Below are positions 25,094-33,898 of a stretch of DNA of 64,000 bases, one piece after another (position 1 is the first letter of the stretch; every line of letters starts with the position of its first letter). Source of the DNA: a marine gamma proteobacterium HTCC2080 (GTDB lineage Bacteria > Pseudomonadota > Gammaproteobacteria > Pseudomonadales > Halieaceae); assembly GCA_000169115.1 (NCBI GenBank), contig AAVV01000007.1, positions 124,001-188,000 on the forward strand. The letters run 5' to 3'. Made by a program: the position numbers and the translations under genes. The notes under the pieces were generated by a model. It was not told where the DNA came from, made no database searches, and saw nothing but the letters and a program-made list of their open reading frames with translations.

Positions 25094-27322
25094 TTATTCC
25101 CCAAAGTTCCAGACGATCTCCGCGCCAATGGTTCTTGGAGGACGCGTTGCTGCATATGACCAGAGGCCCGCCACATCGTAACCGTGGGTGTAACCATCCT
25201 CATCTGAAAGGTTACGGCCAAACACGCTCAAGCGGAGATCATTAATTTCCCAGTTAACCGACGCATCGAGCAGATGCTGACCGTCATTCTTGAGTTCGGG
25301 TGCATTCGTTACATTAACGTAGTGCTCGCCTAAGTAATGGTATGCGCCACGAACCCAGACACGACCGCTTGCCGTGGGCCACTCATAGGTCGCGTCAACG
25401 GTTCCCGTCAAATCAGGGGCACGGCGAAACTCGAGGTAACTAAAATCGACCTCTTGGCCACTTTGTAAATCGGTGTAACCAAAGCTGTCGTATTCGGTAT
25501 CGAGGTACCCTACGTTGGCACGTAGTGTAAGACCTTCACCAATAATTGCCTGAGCTTCCAGCTCTACACCCCAAATTTCAGCTTCTGACGCGTTGGTGAC
25601 AACCGTCTTCTGACCTGTTCCGGTATCAGAAGGCAGCTGCAGCTCTTCCTGCTTGTCGTCGTAAACCATGTAGAACACAGCACCGTTAAATCGCAACCGA
25701 TTGTCAGAGCTCTGATGCTTAAAGCCGAGCTCAAAGTTATTCACCGTTTCTGGATCGTACGGCTGTGTCGCCTCTTCTGGCGAATTGACCCGCCCGTTAA
25801 ATCCACCCGAGCGGTAACCCGACGAGTAGGTAGCGTAGGTCATCAGGCTATCACTGAGCTCATAGCGCAGGCTCGCACGCGGCGTAAACTCACTCCAAGA
25901 TTCATCAGCGTTCGCGGTCACGTTGCCCGTTTGTTCGGTGCTCTTTTCATCTTTCGTATAGCGACCGCCAAAGTTCAGAGTTAAGGCGTCGGTAATACGC
26001 CAATCAACATCAGCGAAAAGTGCTTGTGACTCGCTCTCTTGCCGCGTTTTCTGCAATATATCCAAGATAGTGCCGGGAACAACAAAGCCTACCCAAGAGC
26101 GCAGTGGGATCTCATATTCGGAGTCCCAGAGATAAGCCCCCACAACGGCATTAACAGCACCACCGTTGTCCCAGGCCAATCTGAGCTCGTGGGACTTCTG
26201 CTCGTAGGTCGCTGGGCGAGTCGTCCCGTATAAAAAGTCAGGGGTTCCATCCCAGTTAGAAATTATCGTCTCGTCAGACTCATAACTACCGAAAACATAG
26301 TCGACACTAATAGCATCGGTTGCTTGCCAGCGCGCTTCTATGATGTGCGTATCGGCATCGAATGTGGCCGCCATATCAGCTTCTACAGCCTGATCGGGGC
26401 TAGAAAAGGCAATGATCTGATCGCCTGGATCGGGGGGGATGTAACCCACGTTAGCGGTTTTACGTCGATCACCCGTGATCGTTGAATCTACGCTAGGAGA
26501 ACAATAGCCATAGCCTGAGCAGAAGACATGGCGCGCTTGCCCGGTATTCAGCAAAGGAGGCGTATCTTGGTCAGTTTCCTCAAACTGCCCCGTGTATTCG
26601 AGTTCAAGATTATCGGTGGGTGTCCAAAGAATATTCGCACCAAAGGATTGGTAATCATTGCGACCAACATCGCGACCGATTTCGTCATTGTCATAGTAAC
26701 CTTTACTTTGGTCGCGCTTCGCCGCAGACAGTTTCACGCCCACGTTCTCGCCCAGACCAAAGTTAAAAATACCGTCCATGTAATAGGTGTCGTACTCCTC
26801 ATAGCCTGCACGAATCTTGCCGCCCAGCTCTCCAGTAGGCTTGCTACGAGTGATATTAATAATGCCGCCAATTGTGTTACGGCCAAACAGGGTTCCCTGT
26901 GGCCCCCTCAGCACTTCCATGCTTTCTATGTCGATACTGCGCAGCAGACTGCCCGCATTCGAACCGATAAACATTCCATCAACTATGACACCAACAGCGG
27001 GGTCGAAGTTTTTTTCAACATCGGCAACACCCACACCTCGAATAAAGATTGCAGCAACCCCACCGGGCCCTTGAGCGGTATCATCAATGACAATGTTGGG
27101 TGAAATATTGGCAAGATCGGTAATGTCCCGAGCGAACTGGCCTTCAATTTCAGACTTCGTCAATGCACTGACGGAAAAGCCAACATCCTGTAAGTTCTCA
27201 GAGCGCTTGCGAGCCGTAACGACCACCTCCTCGAGGGCCATTTCCTGCGCTTTTAATTCTACCGTTGCCGTTGCTGAAACAATGCCAGCGAGTACTGCAA
27301 TTGCTAAGGGATGCTTTTTCAT
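25094..27322 (-). CDS. TonB-dependent outer-membrane receptor
   Basis: A 742-residue TonB-dependent receptor. The signal peptide (MKKHPLAIAVLAGIVSATA) is cleaved near KAQ-EM. A TonB box-like EEVVVTARKR, a plug domain with GVGVADVEKNFDPAVGVIVDG and VLRGPQGTLFGRNTIGG, and a 22-strand barrel region follow. Receptors of this subgroup in marine gammaproteobacteria commonly take up hydrophobic or complex organic compounds rather than siderophores (family knowledge). Co-transcription with the SnoaL protein and SDR supports uptake of a catabolic substrate. The gene ends ...IVWNFGE rather than in the usual terminal aromatic. ATG 27322 has CGGAG upstream, and a TATAAT-like hexamer lies at 27354-27359 on the minus strand. 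Confidence 0.93.
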   Translation of the reverse strand: MKKHPLAIAVLAGIVSATATVELKAQEMALEEVVVTARKRSENLQDVGFSVSALTKSEIEGQFARDITDLANISPNIVIDDTAQGPGGVAAIFIRGVGVADVEKNFDPAVGVIVDGMFIGSNAGSLLRSIDIESMEVLRGPQGTLFGRNTIGGIINITRSKPTGELGGKIRAGYEEYDTYYMDGIFNFGLGENVGVKLSAAKRDQSKGYYDNDEIGRDVGRNDYQSFGANILWTPTDNLELEYTGQFEETDQDTPPLLNTGQARHVFCSGYGYCSPSVDSTITGDRRKTANVGYIPPDPGDQIIAFSSPDQAVEADMAATFDADTHIIEARWQATDAISVDYVFGSYESDETIISNWDGTPDFLYGTTRPATYEQKSHELRLAWDNGGAVNAVVGAYLWDSEYEIPLRSWVGFVVPGTILDILQKTRQESESQALFADVDWRITDALTLNFGGRYTKDEKSTEQTGNVTANADESWSEFTPRASLRYELSDSLMTYATYSSGYRSGGFNGRVNSPEEATQPYDPETVNNFELGFKHQSSDNRLRFNGAVFYMVYDDKQEELQLPSDTGTGQKTVVTNASEAEIWGVELEAQAIIGEGLTLRANVGYLDTEYDSFGYTDLQSGQEVDFSYLEFRRAPDLTGTVDATYEWPTASGRVWVRGAYHYLGEHYVNVTNAPELKNDGQHLLDASVNWEINDLRLSVFGRNLSDEDGYTHGYDVAGLWSYAATRPPRTIGAEIVWNFGE

Positions 27323-27428
27323 ATCGTTGCTCCGGTGATAATTTTATTTATAAATTATAGTTACAGTGGAACCTTGGTCGGCTAATCCATTTGAGAACTT
27401 TGCTCTCAAACGTAGCGGGAAGTTGTCT

Positions 27429-27896
27429 TTATTCGGGCTTGCTCAGTGTGTCTCCCTCAAAACTATTGAAATAATGAATGGCGACATCACGTCGACGAAT
27501 TTTCCAAATGCCCTGACGACGTTCAACCTGATCGGTATACGTGGCTCCAACAAACGTCGCATCAGGACTACCCGCCAATAGGCCGGTACAGTCCACGTCG
27601 CAGCACGCTGTCGCGTGATCGGGATCAGAGAATTCCACGACTTGATTGGAGGTAATGTGTTGACTCATATCCCACGCTGGCCACAGCACATCGTGAAGTG
27701 CACTCAGAATGCCGCCATGCCCAGCGAAATCACCGAAGGGCGGGCCAATAGCCCAAACGCAGTCTTCCCACCATATACTCAGAAAGCGCGCTTCATCGCG
27801 TTTATCAAAACCGTGGCAGTAGAGTGAGGCGAGGTCCTCAATCGCTTGACGGCTTTCTAACCGGTCAATCTTTGACTGCAATTCGTCAATGTCCAC
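27429..27896 (-). CDS. SnoaL/NTF2-like protein
   Basis: A 155-residue SnoaL-like protein when started at GTG 27896 (VDIDELQSKIDRLESRQAI). The open frame upstream to 27968 reads as non-coding. Typical features are the opening helix RQAIEDLASLYCHGFDKRDEARFLSIWWEDCVW and a C-terminal strand pair around RRQGIWKIRRRDVAIHYF. It precedes the TonB receptor on the same strand by 106 nt, so it may belong to the same regulon. Reactions in this fold vary widely, and no specific one can be assigned. Confidence 0.78.
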   Translation of the reverse strand: MDIDELQSKIDRLESRQAIEDLASLYCHGFDKRDEARFLSIWWEDCVWAIGPPFGDFAGHGGILSALHDVLWPAWDMSQHITSNQVVEFSDPDHATACCDVDCTGLLAGSPDATFVGATYTDQVERRQGIWKIRRRDVAIHYFNSFEGDTLSKPE

Positions 27897-28021
27897 TGCG
27901 ATGGCCCCCTCACATCTGACCCAGCACACGTGTGCCACATACTCTTTGTAGCATGCTGCTTCTAGCACCCTACTTCCTAACAGCTTGGCGGTATTTTTTA
28001 TTAAGCCGCCGCCACGTTGTG

Positions 28022-28046
28022 TAGCTTGTTTGTCACTAGCAAGCTA
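28022..28046. promoter_or_regulatory. Inverted repeat between fbiC and the SnoaL gene
   Basis: TAGCTTG and CAAGCTA arms enclose 11 nt. On the plus strand A8 follows, so on the minus strand the T-run precedes the hairpin and it is not a normal fbiC terminator. The internal string GCTTGTTTG-N5-AGCAAG matches the repeat at 17420-17440, which suggests a shared operator. It lies about 130 bp upstream of the SnoaL start. Confidence 0.5.
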
Positions 28047-28083
28047 AAAAAAAGCGAGACTTGCGTCAACCCCTCTTTAGCCT

Positions 28084-30480
28084 TCAAGCCAGCTTTTTTT
28101 CCGCTTTTATTTTCGCTAGGGGCTGTTCAAGGGGCAAAATCTGCAAAACCTCTGGCTGCATTTGCGCTTTTCGCTCATCGGGAGGCGATCCATAAAGTGT
28201 TGTTCGCTGTAACGGCAAGCGATCCGCCTTAAGGATTGCTGATTGCATGGCCGCTGGCGACCAGCACTGCCCATGGCCCGCCCCAGCAGCACGAGAAATA
28301 CTTTCATTCATGAGGCAGCCGCCCAGGTCATTTACGCCGAGCTCCAGACAATGCAGAGCCTCTGTTGGTCCCAGCTTTGTCCACGAGGCCTGAATATTCT
28401 GAATGACATCACCAAGAACTATTCGCGCGATGGCATGCATACCCCGCGACTCCTCCCTCGTGGGCCCCGGTCGAGCCTGCCCTCGACGATAAAGGGGCGC
28501 CTCCCGAGCCACGAAAGGCAGTGGTACAAATTCTGTAAAGCCCCCTGTTTGAAGTTGTAATTGACGTACCGCTAACAAATGCGTCGCCCAATGCTCTGCA
28601 TGGTCTACATGCCCGAACATAATTGTTGCTGTGGAGCGCAGCCCGACCCGGTGTGCGGCCGCCATAGTATCCAACCACTGGCGGGCACTGAGCTTGTCAG
28701 GGCAAATTTTCGCGCGCACCTGATCGTCTAATATTTCCGCCGCAGTCCCGGGAACGGTATCTAATCCAGCTTTCATCAAAATCCGCAGGTAATCATCAAT
28801 ACCCAGCCCAAGCGTCTGAGCCCCATGGTGCAATTCGAGGGGGGAAAAGGCATGCACATGTAAACCAGGCTCAGCAGCTTTCACCGCCTCTACGATTGTG
28901 CGGTAAGTATTGCCGTCGTACCCAGGATGAATTCCTCCCTGCAAGCAAACCTCCGTGGCCCCCAGGTCCCAGGCCTCGGAAGCTCGGCGGGCTAACTCGT
29001 GGCCCGTTATATCGTAAGGGCGCTCTCGCCCCTCTGACTTAGGAAGCCCTTTTGAAAACGCGCAGAACGCGCAGCTGTATTTACACACATTGGTATAGTT
29101 AATATTGCGATTAACGACGAAAGTAACTGTCTCCCCTACCTGCTCCGAACGTAGCTCATTTGCGCATTCATAAACCGCTTCTCGATCTATATCAACGGCC
29201 TGAAACAGACGAACAACATCACCGTGCTCCAAAGCTTCACCGCGGCGTCGGCGACCGAGTAGTTTCAGAATCTCACGATCCTGAGTCAGCAGAACAGGAC
29301 TCATCGAGACCGATTGGGGACCTAATTCAGGCTCGCCGGGGCGCCATTTATCCGAGCGTACTCGCCCCTCAGAATCTGTGACCTCTAAACATCGAGGACG
29401 TATGCGGTCGTCTAGCCAGCTGGGGTCATTGAGATATTTAGCATAAACCGGCAACCGCGCCTTCAATATTTTTCCTGCCGCCTCCGTGGCCGCTGACAAT
29501 CGGATAATTTCCGGCCAAGGTGCCTCGGGATTGACGTGATCGGGAGTTACAGGTGAAACACCACCCCAATCGTTTAACCCTGAATCCGCGAGCTCTTGAA
29601 GGTCTTTCGGAGACAAATTGGGAGGAGCTTGAATGCTGATATCAGCTGGCAAAATCAATCGAGCAGCCGCAATTGTCCAAAGCAATTCCTGTATCGAGAC
29701 ATCGGGCCAACTTGCCATTCGAGTCCCGCTTTTGGCACGGAAATTTTGAATAATAACTTCCTGAATGTGTCCATACTGGGCATGCAACCGCGCAATATTT
29801 TTTAAATCACTAATGCGCTGAGTGCGGTTCTCACCGATGCCCAAAAGCAGCCCCGTCGTAGTGGGTATTTTTAGGCGCCCAGCACGAGCAAGTGTTGCCA
29901 GCCGTCGCCAAGGGTTTTTATCGGGGGAGCCAAAGTGCGCACCATCCCGCGCCAGCAGCGCGGGTGAACCCGACTCAAGCATCAACCCAAAAGACCCCAT
30001 GACTGGGCGTAACTGTGCTAACTCAGTGCGAGAGAGTGTCCCCGCGTTCACGTGTGGAATTAACGTTGTCTCTTTGATGATGAGCTTACAAGCAGCAACG
30101 ACATACTCAACCGTACTTGAGTAACCGTTTTCCTTCAGCCACTCCCGAGCCGCCTTATAACGGAGCTCAGGTTTTTCACCGAGCGTGAGTAACGCCTCCG
30201 TGCACCCTGCAGCCTGCCCTTCCCGGGCCACCGCCAAAACCTCATCAATGGTCATATAAGCCGCTTTCAGCCGACTCGGAGGCTGCGCAAACGTGCAGTA
30301 ATGACAAACATCACGGCAGAGTTGCGTGAGTGGTATGAACACTTTGGGGCTGTAGGTAATCACTCGACCAAAACTGTCATCGCGCAGTTCCCGCGCATGA
30401 CCGATCATGGCGGCAAGCTCTGTCGTTGCCTCAACGGGCACAGCTCTATCCCACACCCGCCTTTCCCTTGGCCTCAACAT
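28084..30480 (-). CDS. fbiC: FO synthase (fused CofG-CofH)
   Basis: A 798-residue two-domain radical-SAM enzyme that makes FO (7,8-didemethyl-8-hydroxy-5-deazariboflavin), the chromophore of coenzyme F420, from tyrosine and 5-amino-6-ribitylaminouracil. The N-terminal CofG-like half has the cluster motif C55-x3-C59-x2-C62 (CRDVCHYC). The C-terminal CofH-like half has C466-x3-C470-x2-C473 (CKYSCAFC). ATG 30480 was chosen because it overlaps the cofC stop by 7 nt, matching the tight operon. The fused form is typical of bacteria, while archaea usually have separate proteins. It is the last gene of the fno-cofE-cofD-cofC-fbiC unit. Confidence 0.95.
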   Translation of the reverse strand: MLRPRERRVWDRAVPVEATTELAAMIGHARELRDDSFGRVITYSPKVFIPLTQLCRDVCHYCTFAQPPSRLKAAYMTIDEVLAVAREGQAAGCTEALLTLGEKPELRYKAAREWLKENGYSSTVEYVVAACKLIIKETTLIPHVNAGTLSRTELAQLRPVMGSFGLMLESGSPALLARDGAHFGSPDKNPWRRLATLARAGRLKIPTTTGLLLGIGENRTQRISDLKNIARLHAQYGHIQEVIIQNFRAKSGTRMASWPDVSIQELLWTIAAARLILPADISIQAPPNLSPKDLQELADSGLNDWGGVSPVTPDHVNPEAPWPEIIRLSAATEAAGKILKARLPVYAKYLNDPSWLDDRIRPRCLEVTDSEGRVRSDKWRPGEPELGPQSVSMSPVLLTQDREILKLLGRRRRGEALEHGDVVRLFQAVDIDREAVYECANELRSEQVGETVTFVVNRNINYTNVCKYSCAFCAFSKGLPKSEGRERPYDITGHELARRASEAWDLGATEVCLQGGIHPGYDGNTYRTIVEAVKAAEPGLHVHAFSPLELHHGAQTLGLGIDDYLRILMKAGLDTVPGTAAEILDDQVRAKICPDKLSARQWLDTMAAAHRVGLRSTATIMFGHVDHAEHWATHLLAVRQLQLQTGGFTEFVPLPFVAREAPLYRRGQARPGPTREESRGMHAIARIVLGDVIQNIQASWTKLGPTEALHCLELGVNDLGGCLMNESISRAAGAGHGQCWSPAAMQSAILKADRLPLQRTTLYGSPPDERKAQMQPEVLQILPLEQPLAKIKAEKKLA

Positions 30481-31175
30481 GATACGTTCGCATTTTGCTG
30501 AGTAGCGACGGGAGCTTGTATCCGCCACATCACGCCTGAACTGCGTGCCGCTAACACCCATTTCTGTGTTGCTGGACCTAAAGACATCGCCGCATTTCGG
30601 CCCCACAACAGCGCATCCAATCCGGCCGGCGTATCTACATCAAAGGACAAGCCGGGCCTTTCCAGAACGACACGACGGTCGCTGCAAATGTTGCGCCTAT
30701 ATTCGCGAAAGCTGTTACCACCAAAACGAAAGACCGGTATGTCATCAGCGCTGAACGCCACAGCATTGGTTCCGACATTTTGATCATCGGGACAAATCAC
30801 CGTCTTGCCTTTATCAAAAGCGGTGCTTAACGCCTCCAAGTCCGCAGCAGCTAGCCCCGGCAAATCACCAAATACAACAATAATCCGTTCGCCAAAAAGC
30901 CTATCGATACCCGCAGCGAGGATCTCGTTAAGACCAACACCGCCACAGTCGTCCTCTCGGATAACTCGCAATTTTGGCGCCGCAGGCAGCACAGGTGGCC
31001 AACCAGGCCCCTGAAGAATAGTGAGTGAACGGCAATCAGACCAAGCGAGCAATGTTACGACCACATCTTGTACCATCGCCAACATCAAGTCGCTACGCTG
31101 ACTATTAGTCAGCACATCAGCAAGGCGGCTCTTCGCCTTGGGCAACGCCTTCAGGGGCAACACTACGTCAAACAA
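30474..31175 (-). CDS. cofC: Phospholactate/phosphoenolpyruvate/3-phosphoglycerate guanylyltransferase (CofC/FbiD)
   Basis: A 233-residue nucleotidyltransferase that guanylates a small phospho-acid to start the F420 side chain. Conserved parts are PLKALPKAKSRL (GTP-binding N-terminus), EDDCGGVGLNE, FGDLPGL, PDDQNVGTNAVAF, FRFGGNSFREY, and DVDTPAGLDAL. The preferred acid differs among lineages: 2-phospholactate in archaea, phosphoenolpyruvate in mycobacteria, and 3-phosphoglycerate in Paraburkholderia. The motif pattern seen does not settle which applies here. Gene overlaps are 8 nt with cofD and 7 nt with fbiC. A C-terminal tail of about 25 residues extends past the usual end. Confidence 0.93.
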   Translation of the reverse strand: MFDVVLPLKALPKAKSRLADVLTNSQRSDLMLAMVQDVVVTLLAWSDCRSLTILQGPGWPPVLPAAPKLRVIREDDCGGVGLNEILAAGIDRLFGERIIVVFGDLPGLAAADLEALSTAFDKGKTVICPDDQNVGTNAVAFSADDIPVFRFGGNSFREYRRNICSDRRVVLERPGLSFDVDTPAGLDALLWGRNAAMSLGPATQKWVLAARSSGVMWRIQAPVATQQNANVSC

Positions 31176-32130
31176 AACGTTTTACTTCCTCAATCAGCTG
31201 GCCAGCCAGCGCTATTTTTTGTGTCGTATCTGTCATCATGGTGTCACATGTAAATACACGTTCACCGCGTAACCGTAGCACCTCCGCGGCGTCTTGATCT
31301 CGTCTGTCTAAAACCCAAAGGTCAACCAGCCCTGGATGCAATGTTTTCATTTCATCCACCCACGATAACGCGGTCGGCTCCAGCCCTCGGTCAGCCATCA
31401 TTTTTGCGAGAGGCCCTTTAATAGCCGCTCCATCAACAATGGGAGCGACTGCCACAACCTGAGCAGCACGCGTCAACGCTTCAACAATACCCGAAATGGC
31501 CAACATAGGGGCCAGACTGAGATAAGGGTTTGACGGACCCAAAATAACGCAGTCGCAACCTGCTTGGAGAAAAGCAAGCAAATCAGGCGCTGGAGCGGCC
31601 TCGATCGCGCCTTGATATTCTAGCGATTCGACCTTGGGCTCACACCGGCGCCCAACAAAATAAGATTGAAAGTCTAGGTCACCCTCCGCCGTTGTAAGAA
31701 CCGTACGAACTGATTGTTCTGAAGCGGGCACAATCTGAAGTCCTCGAATACCGAGTCTCTCCGCAAGATTGCCCGTAATGCATGTCAAACTTTGCCCCGC
31801 ATCTAGCCCTTCACGACGCAAAAGGTGCATGGCAATATCACGATCGCCCAACTGAAACCAGCTAGGCCCCCCTAAGCGCTCCACCTCGGCAAGCACCGAC
31901 CAGCTCTCACTCTCACGCCCCCAGCCACGTTGCGCATCAATCGCGTCCGAAACTGCGTACAGAACACTGTCGGTATCGGGGCATACCAGCAACCCAAGAT
32001 GCTCAAAGTCATCACCCGGATTCGTTAGTACTAAAGTTTCGGCGTGTTGCACAAGCCCATAGAAACCCCGAGCCAATCTGGCACCACCCCCGCCACCCGC
32101 TAGGAGCACTGTCCTAAGCCGCGGACTCAT
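31168..32130 (-). CDS. cofD: FO 2-phospholactate transferase (CofD/FbiA)
   Basis: A 320-residue transferase joining the guanylated phospho-acid to FO to give F420-0 or dehydro-F420-0. The family start VLLAGGGGGARLARGF is followed by NPGDDFEHLGLLVCPDTDSVLY, GDRDIAMHLLRREGL, CDCVILGPSNPYLSLAPML and GAAIKGPLAKMMADRG, all characteristic. It overlaps cofE by 4 nt and cofC by 8 nt, so translation is probably coupled through the operon. Confidence 0.95.
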   Translation of the reverse strand: MSPRLRTVLLAGGGGGARLARGFYGLVQHAETLVLTNPGDDFEHLGLLVCPDTDSVLYAVSDAIDAQRGWGRESESWSVLAEVERLGGPSWFQLGDRDIAMHLLRREGLDAGQSLTCITGNLAERLGIRGLQIVPASEQSVRTVLTTAEGDLDFQSYFVGRRCEPKVESLEYQGAIEAAPAPDLLAFLQAGCDCVILGPSNPYLSLAPMLAISGIVEALTRAAQVVAVAPIVDGAAIKGPLAKMMADRGLEPTALSWVDEMKTLHPGLVDLWVLDRRDQDAAEVLRLRGERVFTCDTMMTDTTQKIALAGQLIEEVKRFV

Positions 32131-32894
32131 CGAAACATATCTGCCGAATGAGGGCGCAATAAGGCACGAGAACTCCGCGGTTCACCAGAAGATCGTGGAC
32201 AGCCTCGAATCCAGACAACCGGATTCCCCTCAGCAGCCTCGCCCTGCACTAGCGCAGCTGCAGCGGCGAGACCATCTGCCGTAGCCGGTTCAGTCACTCG
32301 AAGCTCATTGCCATAAAGATCCCGTTCGCCAACCTGATTCCAGAGCGGGTCAAGACCCGCAACGCCGATCGCATGACCCGTCGTTCCCAAGCGCCACGCC
32401 CGGCCCATACTGTCGTTAATAATGACCGGAACTTCAAATCCGTAGCTCTGGGAAAACCGCTGATTAAGACCAGAGGCACTGGCGTCTGGGTCTTGGGGCC
32501 ATAACAAAACCCGCTCCTCGTCATCCTGAGCAATATTTGAGGCATCGATGCCAGCGTTTGCAAGCACGTGCCCACAGCAGTGCTCTGCAATAATAAGACC
32601 GGGACGAGACCGTACAATTGTTCTCGATTCCGACAAAATGAGCTCTACCAAGCGCGCATCCTTCCCCGTCTCAGCCGCGAGATCAGTCGCTGCAACACCC
32701 GGTGAAACGGATGCCAAGGCAACCAATCGATCCTCAGCCTTTGACACTATTTTCTGGGCGATCACTAAGATATCGCCGGGCTCGGGTGAGAGCGCTTGCC
32801 GGGCGGTCGCAGAAACAATCAGAGCCACCAGATCGTCACCTGCAGTCACCCTGGGCAAATGCTCAACCGCTGTAAGAGTAAGCGTTGCTGGCAT
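32127..32894 (-). CDS. cofE: Coenzyme F420:L-glutamate ligase (CofE)
   Basis: A 255-residue GTP-dependent ligase that adds glutamates to F420-0. Diagnostic segments are GDDLVALI, GDILVIAQKIVSKAEDRLV, the metal/GTP region SRTIVRSRPGLIIAEHCCGHVLANAGIDASN, INDSMGRAWRLGTTGHAIGVAGL, and the closing ELRVTEPATADGLAAAAALVQGEA. It is a stand-alone CofE. The C-terminal nitroreductase-like domain of mycobacterial FbiB, which reduces dehydro-F420-0, is absent. If phosphoenolpyruvate is the precursor, that reductase would have to be encoded elsewhere. Confidence 0.94.
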   Translation of the reverse strand: MPATLTLTAVEHLPRVTAGDDLVALIVSATARQALSPEPGDILVIAQKIVSKAEDRLVALASVSPGVAATDLAAETGKDARLVELILSESRTIVRSRPGLIIAEHCCGHVLANAGIDASNIAQDDEERVLLWPQDPDASASGLNQRFSQSYGFEVPVIINDSMGRAWRLGTTGHAIGVAGLDPLWNQVGERDLYGNELRVTEPATADGLAAAAALVQGEAAEGNPVVWIRGCPRSSGEPRSSRALLRPHSADMFR

Positions 32895-32901
32895 TAGGCC
32901 A

Positions 32902-33573
32902 TCAAACCCCAGTTATACGAATGCCCGCATGGGTTTTATACTGCTTATTGATGTTGATGAGTATAGACGTCAGCGCCTCAGCCGCCGCGGCGTTATTGAT
33001 CATGCCCGCGTGAAAGCCCCTCACATCAATAATTTGGAGAATATCAATTACCTGTTGGCGCGCCTCTTTGTTGTTGCCTGTAACGAGAACGTCACAGTCT
33101 ATAGTGTCGTCACTATTGAGGTGTGCTGCCGCCACGTTCTGCATTGCACTGACAACGCGCACATTGTCACCTAGCGCGACTTGCGCTAACTGGCCTGCGC
33201 TACCGCCCTCTGGCAGCTGCACTCTTGCCACTTTTGGCGGCACCAGAGGCACGGTCACATCAACCACAACTTTGCCCTGAACAGCCTCATGTATGCTCTC
33301 TAATGTGACGCTATGTGCGGAAAAAGGTACGGTGACAAACACTAGGTCTGCTGCAGTTGCCGCTTCTGAATTGCTAGCGCCCGACACCTGTAGCGCTCCC
33401 CATCCAGAGGTCTCCCCTAGGTTTTTAAGCGCTTCAGCAGCGCCCTGTGCTCCACTTTCATTGCGGGAGCCGACGATGACTCTAAACCCTGCTCTAGCCA
33501 ATCGACGGGCCAAACCCGTACCGAGATCGCCGGTGCCACCAATGATGCCCACCGTTATTGCACTTGTTTCCAC
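32902..33573 (-). CDS. fno: NADPH-dependent F420 reductase
   Basis: A 223-residue F420:NADP+ oxidoreductase, the enzyme that links the F420 pool to NADPH. The Rossmann start VGIIGGTGDLGTGLARRLA and VIVGSRNE, then DLVFVTVPFSAH, VVDVTVPLVPP, and GFHAGMINNAAAAEALTSILI, are family hallmarks. GTG 33573 is preferred because AAGAGGA lies 7 nt upstream, whereas the in-frame ATG at 33609 has no ribosome binding site. It is the first gene of the F420 operon, 7 nt before cofE. Its promoter region carries the ACTTG-N7-CAAGT repeat. Confidence 0.92.
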   Translation of the reverse strand: METSAITVGIIGGTGDLGTGLARRLARAGFRVIVGSRNESGAQGAAEALKNLGETSGWGALQVSGASNSEAATAADLVFVTVPFSAHSVTLESIHEAVQGKVVVDVTVPLVPPKVARVQLPEGGSAGQLAQVALGDNVRVVSAMQNVAAAHLNSDDTIDCDVLVTGNNKEARQQVIDILQIIDVRGFHAGMINNAAAAEALTSILININKQYKTHAGIRITGV

Positions 33574-33898
33574 GATAAAATCCTCTTCATGACCTGCTAT
33601 GGTTGACAAGCGCTAACGGCTTGCAGTTGTATAGTGTTACTAAGAGACTTGCTGAACACAAGTAAGTTTAGCAAACTCCGCCTTAAGTCAGCCAATTCGC
33701 CCGGTATTATAATGGGCCTGCGGCAGGAAAAGAGATGGCAGCGAATAACCTAAACACTGGTGCAACCGCTGAAAACTAACGGATTAAGCCCGACTTATCC
33801 TTCGGTGCCATCGTTTCATTAAATGTCACATTGGATCGACTTAAAGAATCAACAACACTGCCCATGACAAAGCAGAGATTTTCACGAGGGAACGAAGA
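33574..33898. promoter_or_regulatory. Divergent control region of the F420 operon and the BVMO gene
   Basis: This 325-bp region has no gene. It contains CAAGC-N7-GCTTG at 33607-33623 and ACTTG-N7-CAAGT at 33647-33663. The latter has the same arms and spacing as the core of the big palindrome at 17297-17321. This suggests co-regulation of F420 synthesis and the BVMO with the 11-17 kb catabolic operon by one TetR-type protein (inference). GAGGGAACGAAGA precedes the BVMO start. Confidence 0.55.

Noticed and set aside
28022-28046. Intrinsic terminator of fbiC
   Set aside because: On the minus strand the T-run precedes the hairpin rather than following it, so an operator reading was preferred.
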